A stretch of DNA of 64,000 bases from Pseudomonadota bacterium (GTDB lineage Bacteria > Pseudomonadota > Alphaproteobacteria > Azospirillales > Azospirillaceae). The first letter of the stretch is position 1. Every line of letters starts with the position of its first letter. This document shows positions 27,302 through 35,004 of this stretch, piece by piece. The notes below the pieces were generated by a model. That model was not told where the DNA came from. It worked only from the letters and a program-made list of their open reading frames with translations, and did no database searches. The stretch is from positions 80,430-144,429 of the forward strand of contig JAFAFA010000006.1 of assembly GCA_023423695.1 (NCBI GenBank), in the 5' to 3' direction. Made by a program: the position numbers and the translations under genes.

Positions 27302-27418
27302 CAGTGGTGATCAGGTGACCCTGCAGGTGGCCGGCATGCCCACGCTGGCCATGAATCTCACGACCAGGGTGGGCATGCCGGTCTCCCGCAAAGCCGCCTG
27401 ATCACAGCTGCACCACTG
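27302..27418. repeat. Nested inverted repeat (palindromic element)
   Basis: Outer arms CAGTGGTG / CACCACTG, middle arms TGATCAGG / CCTGATCA and inner arms CCGGCATGCCCAC / GTGGGCATGCCGG nest around a loop near 27344-27368. The size and nesting suggest a MITE- or REP-like element. The convergent hypothetical gene ends inside the loop. Confidence 0.6.
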
Positions 27419-27765
27419 TGGACTCTGCCTGAACGCCGAATTGCGCACCAACGCCTGATGTCCAGCCTCCGGCGCCTCCAGACAACGCGCGGCAGTCCAT
27501 TCAGAACAAGCGCGGCAATCACCGGATCGGTGAAGGTAAAGCGGAGGCTGATGCTTCCGTCGCGCATGAAATCGAAGTGCACGTGCGGTGCGCTGACGCC
27601 ATACTCCTCGATACGACGCCAGACATTCGCGAGAACATGCTCGGCCTCCAGCACCGAGACACCGCGCATGCTGGCCTTCACCATGCTGTTGTCCCATATG
27701 GCGCTGTCCGATACGGGATCGGATTCAGGATAGTCTGAGCGCCATGCATTGCTGATTCGCATAGA
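27358..27765 (-). CDS. Hypothetical protein ending in a palindromic repeat
   Basis: 135 residues. The N-terminal part (MRISNAWRSDYPESDPVSDSAIWDN.. then VSVLEAEHVLANVWRRIEEYGVSAPHVHFDFMRDGSISLRFTF) looks like a real soluble domain. After residue 90 the chain becomes Arg-rich and the stop codon lies in the loop of the palindromic element, so the native C-terminus was probably replaced. GGGAGG supports the ATG at 27765. No family recognised. Confidence 0.5.
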   Translation of the reverse strand, partial: SMRISNAWRSDYPESDPVSDSAIWDNSMVKASMRGVSVLEAEHVLANVWRRIEEYGVSAPHVHFDFMRDGSISLRFTFTDPVIAALVLNGLPRVVWRRRRLDIRRWCAIRRSGRVHSGAAVIRRLCGRPACPPWS

Positions 27766-28284
27766 GACCTCCCTGATCAACACCAACCCGACAGTCGATC
27801 CCCGCGTGGAGGATGCCCGCCGGCGTGTGCTGTTTCTATTTATGCGGATTGTGCGGATAATTTTCGAACGGCGTCAGCAAATATCCATATCTCCATGATT
27901 TTTTGAGATATCAAAAGGACCAATGCAGGGATTGATGTGAATGTGCGAAAAAAGATATTGAAATTGTTTTCTATTTTTTATTCAGAAGAGCATTTTTGAT
28001 TATGTTTTTTCTCAGGTCGCTTTACCCGAACTCTCTTCACTGTACCGAGAGACCATGGAAAAGGACAGGTCATAATCTGAGGGATCAGGACGCAGGTGAA
28101 TAGAGGGTGCTTACCGAGTTCGGGCAGTGTGCATTCCCTTCGGAAGCGCCGGGCAAGGACTATGGTTAAAACGAATGGTGTTCCATCACCATCGCATAAC
28201 CGAGTTGCACAAGACGGAATGTCCCTAACCACCGGATTGGTCTGAGGCTCCTCCGCACTGGCTATCCGACCAATCCCAAGAAAC
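27766..28284. other. AT-rich intergenic region
   Basis: Over 500 bp without a credible gene. The part 27836-28010 is much richer in A and T than its surroundings, with many T and A runs. It may be the seam between the metabolic island and the polysaccharide locus, or a binding region for an H-NS-like or MucR-like protein; neither is shown. Confidence 0.4.
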
Positions 28285-28289
28285 GGAAA

Positions 28290-28327
28290 AGGGATGCGAA
28301 GGGCGCCCGAAAGCGCCCTTCGCATCT
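28290..28327 (-). terminator. Strong terminator after the beta-helix gene
   Basis: A 14-bp perfect stem (GATGCGAAGGGCGC / GCGCCCTTCGCATC) with a short loop lies downstream of the minus-strand gene and is followed on that strand by CCCTTTTCCGTTTCTT. Confidence 0.75.
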
Positions 28328-28356
28328 CAAAAGGCCGTCGGCCCCGTATTTTAAGG

Positions 28357-30078
28357 TTAGGCCGCGTCGAACTGGTGCCACGCATCCGACAGATGAGTGG
28401 TCGTGGCGAACAGATCCGCTGTCGAGGCCCAATGATCGACCAATGCCGTCCCGTTGGTATCGATCGGGCTGTCTGCCGTGATCGTCGGGGCCTGGGTGGA
28501 GATGTAGTGATGAACGTCGAGCTGGTCGGTGCCGTCCGGCAATGCCGCCGCCTGAGCCGTGGTGGCCGAAGCGAAGAGGCTCTTGTTGGCGTTGACCACC
28601 AGCGTGCCGTTCCACCACATGTCCACTTGGCCGTGGGCCACGTCCTTGCCGTCGAGAGCGCCCTTATCATAGGTCACGTTCGAAGCGGTCGGCGCCACGG
28701 CCTTGCCGTTGATCGTGATCTTGTTGACGCTCAGATTGCGGTCCTGGCCGTTGACAACGCCATCGTTGTCATACTGCACCTGCACCTTATGAGCTTGGTC
28801 GGCAGCCACGCTGGTGGTGAAGACGAAATCCTTGGCCGCCGTGCCGGCGACACCCTCGCCGATCTTCTTGCCGTCGATCAACAGGTTGAAGTGGGCGTTG
28901 ATGCCGCCCGCCGGCGTGCCGTCCACGTTCAGGACGATCTTCGCCGTAGCCGCAGAGGAGGCCGGCGTCGAGGGCACGGACGAGGTCGGAGGCACCGTCT
29001 CGGCGGGGGCCGTGGACACGGTCGACCGGTACTCCATGGCGCCGATGTCGACGGCGCCCTGACGGGAACCGCCGTTCATGTCCAGCGTCGGCGCACCGGA
29101 ACTGGTGCCGGAATTGACGGCCGCGGAATCGGAGGCCAGCCGATAGTCGCCATTGCCCGATGCGTCATACTTCATGAATTTCGGATCGGCGCTCACCGTG
29201 CCGGTGACCTTTCCGTTGTTCATGCTGAGATTGGTGCCGTTTCCGTAGATCAGATTGTTGCTGTAGATGTTGTTGCTGCCGGTGTCACCGAACTCCATGA
29301 TGCCGGTGTCGTTGTCGTAGATGATGTTGTTGGAAACCTGCGAGTAGTCGTTCGGACCGCTCGTGTGGTAGTAATCGCCGCCGCCGATCATGACGCCGTT
29401 GTGGCTGGCGAAGATGGTGTTGTTGACGATCTTGACGTGATGGGCGTCATGCCATGTGGTGATGGCGTCACCCGACGCCTGATACACCATGTTGTTCTGC
29501 ACCTGACCGGACGTCGACATGTAGATGCCATGGACCAGATCGGTCGTGCTGTTGGCCGGGCCGATGTTGTAGACGACGTTGCCGTTCACCTTGATGTTGG
29601 TGTCGCCGAAATAGCCGTCGCCCAGGATGCCGCCGCCGCCTTGGCCGCCGCTGTTGGCAGCGTTCATCGCCGCGGAATCGCGCACGATGTCGTGGACCTT
29701 GTTGTTCTGGACCACCGAGTTGGTGCCGGTCGTGTAGATGCCCGTAAGCCACGGCGTGCCGCCCTGGGGCTTGCTGCCGTCGATCTCGAAGCCATCGATG
29801 ATGACATTGTCGCCCCGGTTGTCCCAGGCCTCGATCTTGCCGTTGCCGGCCCCCGGAATGATCTTGGCGCCCCACTTCACATCCGACACGTAATGGATCG
29901 GCGCGTCGGCCGTGCCGCTCTTCGTCGTCTGGAATCCACCGATGTAGGACCCCGGCGCGACATGGACCGTGGTGCCGGCCTGGGCGACCTGGGACGCCTT
30001 GAGGATGGACTTGAACGGCGAGCCTTGGGCACCAGAGTTGGAGTCGGAACCGGTGGTCGAAACGTAGATGTCGGCCAT
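28357..30078 (-). CDS. Right-handed beta-helix protein with C-terminal carbohydrate-binding module
   Basis: 573 residues. Residues 1-350 are a parallel beta-helix of the polysaccharide lyase/epimerase type: DIYVSTTGSDSNSGAQGSPF start, then many N-N turns such as SVVQNNKVHDIV and QVSNNIIYDNDTG, ending VDIGAMEY. A Ser/Thr/Pro linker follows, then a module resembling CBM36/60 calcium-dependent binding domains (INAHFNLLIDGKKIG..GQDRNLSVNKITING). There is no signal peptide, so secretion would be by a type I or other system. It likely binds, cleaves or remodels the polysaccharide made by this locus. Its paralog lies at 32252. Confidence 0.78.
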   Translation of the reverse strand: MADIYVSTTGSDSNSGAQGSPFKSILKASQVAQAGTTVHVAPGSYIGGFQTTKSGTADAPIHYVSDVKWGAKIIPGAGNGKIEAWDNRGDNVIIDGFEIDGSKPQGGTPWLTGIYTTGTNSVVQNNKVHDIVRDSAAMNAANSGGQGGGGILGDGYFGDTNIKVNGNVVYNIGPANSTTDLVHGIYMSTSGQVQNNMVYQASGDAITTWHDAHHVKIVNNTIFASHNGVMIGGGDYYHTSGPNDYSQVSNNIIYDNDTGIMEFGDTGSNNIYSNNLIYGNGTNLSMNNGKVTGTVSADPKFMKYDASGNGDYRLASDSAAVNSGTSSGAPTLDMNGGSRQGAVDIGAMEYRSTVSTAPAETVPPTSSVPSTPASSAATAKIVLNVDGTPAGGINAHFNLLIDGKKIGEGVAGTAAKDFVFTTSVAADQAHKVQVQYDNDGVVNGQDRNLSVNKITINGKAVAPTASNVTYDKGALDGKDVAHGQVDMWWNGTLVVNANKSLFASATTAQAAALPDGTDQLDVHHYISTQAPTITADSPIDTNGTALVDHWASTADLFATTTHLSDAWHQFDAA

Positions 30079-30695
30079 AGATTGGATTTCCTTGTATGCA
30101 CGCTGGGTAAGAATCGTGAAGCCGCTCGCAAGCAGGCAAACGCGATCCGTGCGGCGCCCTTGGTGAACGCCGGCTGATGATTCGACGGGGCGGCGCCGGG
30201 ATGGCGCCTTCCACGGTCGATCATGGTCGGGATTGGCTTTTCCGATCGCTCATGGTCAGGAGTGCGTCGCCGGCAGCACTTACGCGCCAGGGCACTCGAC
30301 AATGGAGAGAGAGCGATATCAAAGGAAAGCTACAGTAAGAATCCTATTCTTGTCGGCATTGCCAACATCTCCCTCATGTTCACCCAAACGGTTTGGCAGT
30401 CGGCGCTCGTCTATCGTCCGATAGGCCGTCGCATTCCAAGCGCTGGTCAAGCGCCGACACCGCCCCGTTGACGGATGAACCATAGTCTCAATCGTTGGGG
30501 CCAAAGTAGGACATGTTTGGGAAAAATGCTGAAAAATATGTTTCATTTTTGCCGCGCGTTGCACTGTCGCAACATCTTGATCATGTCTTATGCTACTTCT
30601 GCTTGATTCATCGATAGTCTTTGACAGTATGAACCATTCCTTTTAGTTGACTCTTCGTCATTCATGTCACGATGCGAAAGGAGTGGTCGGCTGTC
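30079..30695. other. Intergenic region upstream of the first beta-helix gene
   Basis: About 617 bp with no gene I can support. AAGGAAATCC is the likely ribosome site for the downstream minus-strand gene. The stretch 30470-30660 is AT-rich and probably holds the promoter; no operator was recognised. Confidence 0.45.
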
Positions 30696-31487
30696 TCAAC
30701 TCCAGGCTATGCGGGGTTGCCGTGCCGGTCGCGCGTCGGTGTGATCGCCAACCGTCTTCTTGCGGATTACCGTGGACAGGACGGCCCGCTGGCGGGGGTT
30801 GAACAGACGAAGCAACGCGGTATCGAACGTGTGGATCGCATCGTTCACGGTTTCCAGGAATTCCAGGTCACGGCGGAACAGGAAGCGGGCCGCGCCAAAA
30901 TTCAGGAACCCGAACCCCTGCGATTCGATGTGGTAATCGGCAAGGGCGGCCCGCAGTTCGTCCTGCTTGAAATAGGTCCAGCGGTTCTTTCCGGCGCCGG
31001 CCAGCCTGAAAAACCGGATGAACGGACCGACGTAGCCGTTGTCGATCGTCAGGATGACCCCATCATCCGTAAGATGGTCCATCATGCCGTCGATCACGTT
31101 GCGCATCCTCTTGTAATCGTCGCCCCGACAGATGCCGCCGAGGACCGATTTCAGGACGATCACGTCGTAGCGCCCGCTCAGGCGGTGCATGTCCATTTCC
31201 AGCAGCGCGATGCCCTTCAGCCCGTATTTTTCCGAGATGAGCCGGAGCCGGCCATTCTCGACCTCGTGACGGGGCTGCCCATAGTAGGAGCAGAACACCG
31301 TCGCACCCTTGGCCGCGAAGGCCGGCGCGATGGAGGAGTGCTTCCCCGCACCGATTTCCAGAACCTTCTTGCCCTCCAGCGTCGTCGGCAGGGAGGTGAC
31401 CGCGAACGCCACGGCATCGGCCCAGATCCTCCGGTTCCAACCGCAGCAATCCTCGATGAGCGGACGGAAATCGTTCATCATGCCCAT
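30696..31487 (-). CDS. SAM-dependent methyltransferase
   Basis: 263 residues, class I Rossmann methyltransferase with motif I KVLEIGAGKHSSIAPAFA, an acidic LLEMDMHRL, and YDVIVLKSVLGGI. The C-terminal extension has RFLFRRDLEFLETV. It lies 3 bp behind a second methyltransferase gene, so the two are coupled and probably act on sugars or lipids of the polysaccharide. The start is either ATG 31487 or the in-frame ATG two codons later. It is the last gene of the minus-strand set starting with the tyrosine kinase. Confidence 0.8.
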   Translation of the reverse strand: MGMMNDFRPLIEDCCGWNRRIWADAVAFAVTSLPTTLEGKKVLEIGAGKHSSIAPAFAAKGATVFCSYYGQPRHEVENGRLRLISEKYGLKGIALLEMDMHRLSGRYDVIVLKSVLGGICRGDDYKRMRNVIDGMMDHLTDDGVILTIDNGYVGPFIRFFRLAGAGKNRWTYFKQDELRAALADYHIESQGFGFLNFGAARFLFRRDLEFLETVNDAIHTFDTALLRLFNPRQRAVLSTVIRKKTVGDHTDARPARQPRIAWS

Positions 31488-31490
31488 CTC

Positions 31491-32219
31491 TCAGGAGTTG
31501 GAGTTCTTGGTGAGGACGACGGTATAGCCCTGCATGGTCCAGAACTTGCGCAGTCCGCAGCCATACTGCAGCGCGTTCAGCACAGTGGACAGATGCCAAG
31601 CCCGTTCCGAACCGGCCAGCCGGATGTTGAGCAGCGGAGGGCGGCGGAAACGGATGGCTTTCAGGCTGGCGCCAGTGAGCCTTGTTCCCAACTCGGCATT
31701 GGGGCTCGACGCGGCGTGGATCATGCGGAACAGGGCTTCCGGTGGATAGGGCCGCGCCACTTCGGGATATTGAAATACGTCGTGCACGTCGCACAGGTTA
31801 GAAATGACAATCGTTCCGCCGGGACGGGTGACCCGCAACAACTCCGACAGATATTGGGTGGCCCTGCCCGGATCCAGGGCGAACATGACCTGCGCTGAAT
31901 GAACGCCGTCGAAGGAGTTCGCATCGAAGGGCAAATCGAGAGCATCACCGACATGCGCGTCCAAACCGCGCTCCCGGCAATACTCGATGTTGCAGGGGTT
32001 GAGGTCGATGCCGATGGTCTGCTGCGGCCGCAAGCTCATGAAATCGCCGATGCCGCAAGCCACGTCGAGAACGTGGCGACAGGACGACAGATGACGCCAC
32101 GCGAAACGTTCCTCGCCGGCGTTCGGCGACCCCCACCGGTTGAGCCGGCGCCCGAGCTGGAGGAAAATCTGGCCCCCCGGAAAGTTCAGCAGCTTGGGAA
32201 GCGTGGTGTCCGACATCAT
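31491..32219 (-). CDS. SAM-dependent methyltransferase (Methyltransf_11-like)
   Basis: 242 residues starting MMSDTTLPKLLNFPGGQ. Motif I is HVLDVACGIGDFMSL, then IGIDLNPCNIEYC, DALDLPFDANSFDGVHSAQVMFAL and LLRVTRPGGTIVISN, the normal order in Methyltransf_11 enzymes. GGAGGA sits just before the ATG at 32219. Candidate substrates are the repeat-unit sugars. It lies between the beta-helix gene and the other methyltransferase. Confidence 0.83.
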   Translation of the reverse strand: MMSDTTLPKLLNFPGGQIFLQLGRRLNRWGSPNAGEERFAWRHLSSCRHVLDVACGIGDFMSLRPQQTIGIDLNPCNIEYCRERGLDAHVGDALDLPFDANSFDGVHSAQVMFALDPGRATQYLSELLRVTRPGGTIVISNLCDVHDVFQYPEVARPYPPEALFRMIHAASSPNAELGTRLTGASLKAIRFRRPPLLNIRLAGSERAWHLSTVLNALQYGCGLRKFWTMQGYTVVLTKNSNS

Positions 32220-32251
32220 GATTCCTCCATGGGGTGGGCGGCGGTCGGCAG

Positions 32252-33370
32252 TCATGGCCGCCCGCCGCGGGGGCAGCCCTGCGCACCGGGCGGCACCCAT
32301 TCGTAGGCGCCGATGTCGATCTCTCCGCATTGCGGCCGGGTCACGCCGTCGAGATCGGTTGTCGGAGCATCGGTTCTTCGTCCGGCGTCCACCGCCGGGG
32401 AGTCGCCGGTCAGGCGGTAGTCGCCAGCTCCCGACGCGTCATACCGCGCGAATTTCGGGTCGGCGCTCACCGTGCCGGTCGGCACCAGCCCGTTGCGCAG
32501 TCGCAGGTTCATCCGGTTCCGGAAGACCAGATTGTTGCTGTAGATGTTGTTCAAGCCGGTGTCGCCATATTCCAGGATACCGGCGTCGTTGTCGTAGACG
32601 ATGTTGTTGGAAACCTGCGAATTATCGTTCGGTCCTCTCGTGTGGTAATAATCGCCGCCGCCGATCATGATGCCGGTGCGGCTTGCGAACACCGTGTTGT
32701 TGATGATCTTGACGTTGCGGGCATCGTGCCATGTGGTGATTGCGTCGCCCGATACCTGATACACCAAGTTGTTCTGCACCTGACCGGACGTCGACATATA
32801 GATGCCATGGACCAGACCGTTGGGGCGGCTGGGTGGGCCGATGTTGTAGACGACGTTGCCGGTCACGCTGATGTCGGTGTTGCCGAAGTAGCCGTCGCCC
32901 AGAATGCCGCCGCCGCCCACGTTGCCGCGTTGGGCGGCATTGATCGCCACGGAATCTCGCACGATGTCGTGGACCTTGTTGTTCTGGATCACCGAGCCGG
33001 TGCCGGTCGTGTAGATGCCCGAAAGCCAGCGCATGCCGCCCTTGGACTTGCGGCCGTCGATCTCGAAGCCGTCGATGATGACGTGATCGCCCCGGTTGTC
33101 CCAGGCTTCGACTTTGGCGTTGCCATCCTCCGGAATGATCTTGGCGCCCCATTTCACCACCGAGCGGTAATGGATCGGCGCCTCGGTCGTGCCGTTCGCC
33201 TTGGTCTGGAAGCCACCAATGTAGATCCCCGGCGCCACATGCACCGTGGTGCCGGGTCGGGCGACCTCGGAGGCGCGGGCGATGCTCCGGAACGGCGAAC
33301 CCAGCGTGCCGGTGTTGAGATCGGAACCGTTGAGGGAGACGTACAGATCGGCGATCAGGTCGGCCATCAT
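32252..33370 (-). CDS. Right-handed beta-helix protein, paralog without binding module
   Basis: 372 residues, clearly homologous along the whole helix to the protein at 28357 (shared runs such as VHVAPG.YIGGFQT, NNKVHDIVRDS, GGGGILGDGYFG, MSTSGQVQNN and ASGDAITTWHDA-like). It ends ICEIDIGAYEW-like (sequence GEIDIGAYEW) and lacks the linker and carbohydrate-binding module. The two genes also match at DNA level, so they come from a duplication, with two methyltransferase genes now between them. The start at 33370 is tentative; the next ATG follows immediately and no strong ribosome site is visible. Confidence 0.75.
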   Translation of the reverse strand: MMADLIADLYVSLNGSDLNTGTLGSPFRSIARASEVARPGTTVHVAPGIYIGGFQTKANGTTEAPIHYRSVVKWGAKIIPEDGNAKVEAWDNRGDHVIIDGFEIDGRKSKGGMRWLSGIYTTGTGSVIQNNKVHDIVRDSVAINAAQRGNVGGGGILGDGYFGNTDISVTGNVVYNIGPPSRPNGLVHGIYMSTSGQVQNNLVYQVSGDAITTWHDARNVKIINNTVFASRTGIMIGGGDYYHTRGPNDNSQVSNNIVYDNDAGILEYGDTGLNNIYSNNLVFRNRMNLRLRNGLVPTGTVSADPKFARYDASGAGDYRLTGDSPAVDAGRRTDAPTTDLDGVTRPQCGEIDIGAYEWVPPGAQGCPRGGRP

Positions 33371-33511
33371 GGCGTCGTTCCGTTGTTCCGCGGCCCCGCC
33401 CTCCGGGACAAAAGACCGTCGATTTTGTTTTCTTACTGTACTTCGGGGAACTGGGGCGTTGAAGCTGCGCAAAAGAAGAGGATGCCCGCGGATGCCGCCG
33501 GGACCGATCGA

Positions 33512-34822
33512 TCAGGATGACGGCACCCGGTCGGGATCGATCCGGCGTGGCATCGTGCGCTGCAACCCGATCATCAGCGCCAGCATGGCGAAATAGATTC
33601 GGCTTTCCGCGAGATAGCCCTGCACGGTGGTGTGCGAAAGGAACTCCATGAAGAACATCAGGGCGATGGCGGCGTCCACCCAGTCGGACTGCCGGTTCCG
33701 GGCGACGCGGTAGCAGGCCAGCACGGCCATGGCCAGCACGGGAAAGAAAAGCACTGCCCCGGCCAACCCCATTTCCATCAGGATTTCCAGCGCCAGATTG
33801 TGCGGGAAGTCCGAACTGTGCTGAAGGCGGAACTCACCCATGCCCCAGCCCAACAGCGGTTTTTCCAGCCAGCGCCGAAAGGCAAGCTCCCGCCCATCGG
33901 AGCGGACGTCGAGGGAGTTGGTGCTCTCATGGGAGAGTTGAAGCGACAGGCGTTCGAGCGTGTAAAGCTGCTCCGTCGCACCGCCGAAGCCCTTGACGGC
34001 CACAAGGCCGATGTAGCCGGCCCAAGCGGTGCCGACCAGCACCACCAGGAACAACAGAAGCCGTCTCGTGCCGGGGCCCAGCTGGTTGGGGCGCAAAAGA
34101 AGCGCAACGGCCGCCACCGGGATGCTGAGCACCGAAAAGACCAGAGGACCACGCGCGCCGATCAGCGTCAGCGCGAACAAGGACGCGACCGCGCCGGCGA
34201 TCGCCGGGAGCAAAAGCCGGGCCGGCCCATAAATGGCAAGCGGCAGACAGACGAAGAACAGATAGCTGGCGTGAGTGGCGTATTCGATATAGTTGTTACC
34301 CTGTATTCGACCGGTGAATTGAAGTTCACGCATATCCACGCCGACAACCCAGCGATGATAAGAGTAATACAGAAGAAGAAGCCCGCTGAATCCGATGATC
34401 AGACGCAACATGCGTGCCCGGCGCTCGCGGTCCTGCGCCAGGATGCTGACGAAGAAATAACCGGTCATGCCGACCAGGGCGAAGCGCCACGTCTTATCGA
34501 TGTTCTTGGGCTCGAGGCTGGACCAGAACACGCTGACGATGCCCAGGGCGCAGAAGCCCAGCATCAGCAGATCGGGCGCGTCCATCGGCAGCGGCTTCAA
34601 ATGGCCGGTGATGCGGCGGACGACGATCAGGGCGAACGTCAGGGCGAAGAAGAACAGGGTTGCGTCGACCGGGAAGGACTGCAGTTCCGGCAACGACTTG
34701 AAGCGTCCGGAGAAGATGAACAGGACGAGGCTCGCCTCGATGGACAGAAGATCGCGGAGCAGCAGGTGAACCGGCTCCGCCCGGCCGTTCGGCCGAAGGC
34801 CCGCGTGCAACGTCGTTTCCAT
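33512..34822 (-). CDS. O-antigen ligase/polymerase family membrane protein (Wzy-like)
   Basis: 436 residues with about ten hydrophobic helices and the Wzy_C-type region: TLIGARGPLVFSVLSIPV, then a large periplasmic loop (about 250-350) with RRWLEKPLLGWGMGEF and HNLALEILMEMGLAG. It is likely the polymerase that joins repeat units, or a ligase. GGGAGGAAGG precedes the ATG at 34822. It sits in the minus-strand operon between AsnB and the beta-helix protein. Confidence 0.82.
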   Translation of the reverse strand: METTLHAGLRPNGRAEPVHLLLRDLLSIEASLVLFIFSGRFKSLPELQSFPVDATLFFFALTFALIVVRRITGHLKPLPMDAPDLLMLGFCALGIVSVFWSSLEPKNIDKTWRFALVGMTGYFFVSILAQDRERRARMLRLIIGFSGLLLLYYSYHRWVVGVDMRELQFTGRIQGNNYIEYATHASYLFFVCLPLAIYGPARLLLPAIAGAVASLFALTLIGARGPLVFSVLSIPVAAVALLLRPNQLGPGTRRLLLFLVVLVGTAWAGYIGLVAVKGFGGATEQLYTLERLSLQLSHESTNSLDVRSDGRELAFRRWLEKPLLGWGMGEFRLQHSSDFPHNLALEILMEMGLAGAVLFFPVLAMAVLACYRVARNRQSDWVDAAIALMFFMEFLSHTTVQGYLAESRIYFAMLALMIGLQRTMPRRIDPDRVPSS

Positions 34823-35004
34823 GCGCCGCCTTCCTCCCCAGTCACCGGATCGCCGCTTCCCGGATGACATCATGTGTCGCGATGCACAAAGCACGAAAGA
34901 GACTGGAAAATTGAATACGCCGGAGTGACGTCTTATCGACGGCGCCGAACCTTCCGGGCTCAGCACGATCCCGGACGCCGGGGTCGGGAACGGAGGCTTC
35001 CGTC

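Noticed and set aside
28294..30177. Plus-strand open frame of over 600 codons opposite the beta-helix gene
   Set aside because: The Val/Asp/His-rich translation is the mirror of repetitive helix codons; a similar shadow occurs opposite the paralog at 32234-33520. There is no independent support.
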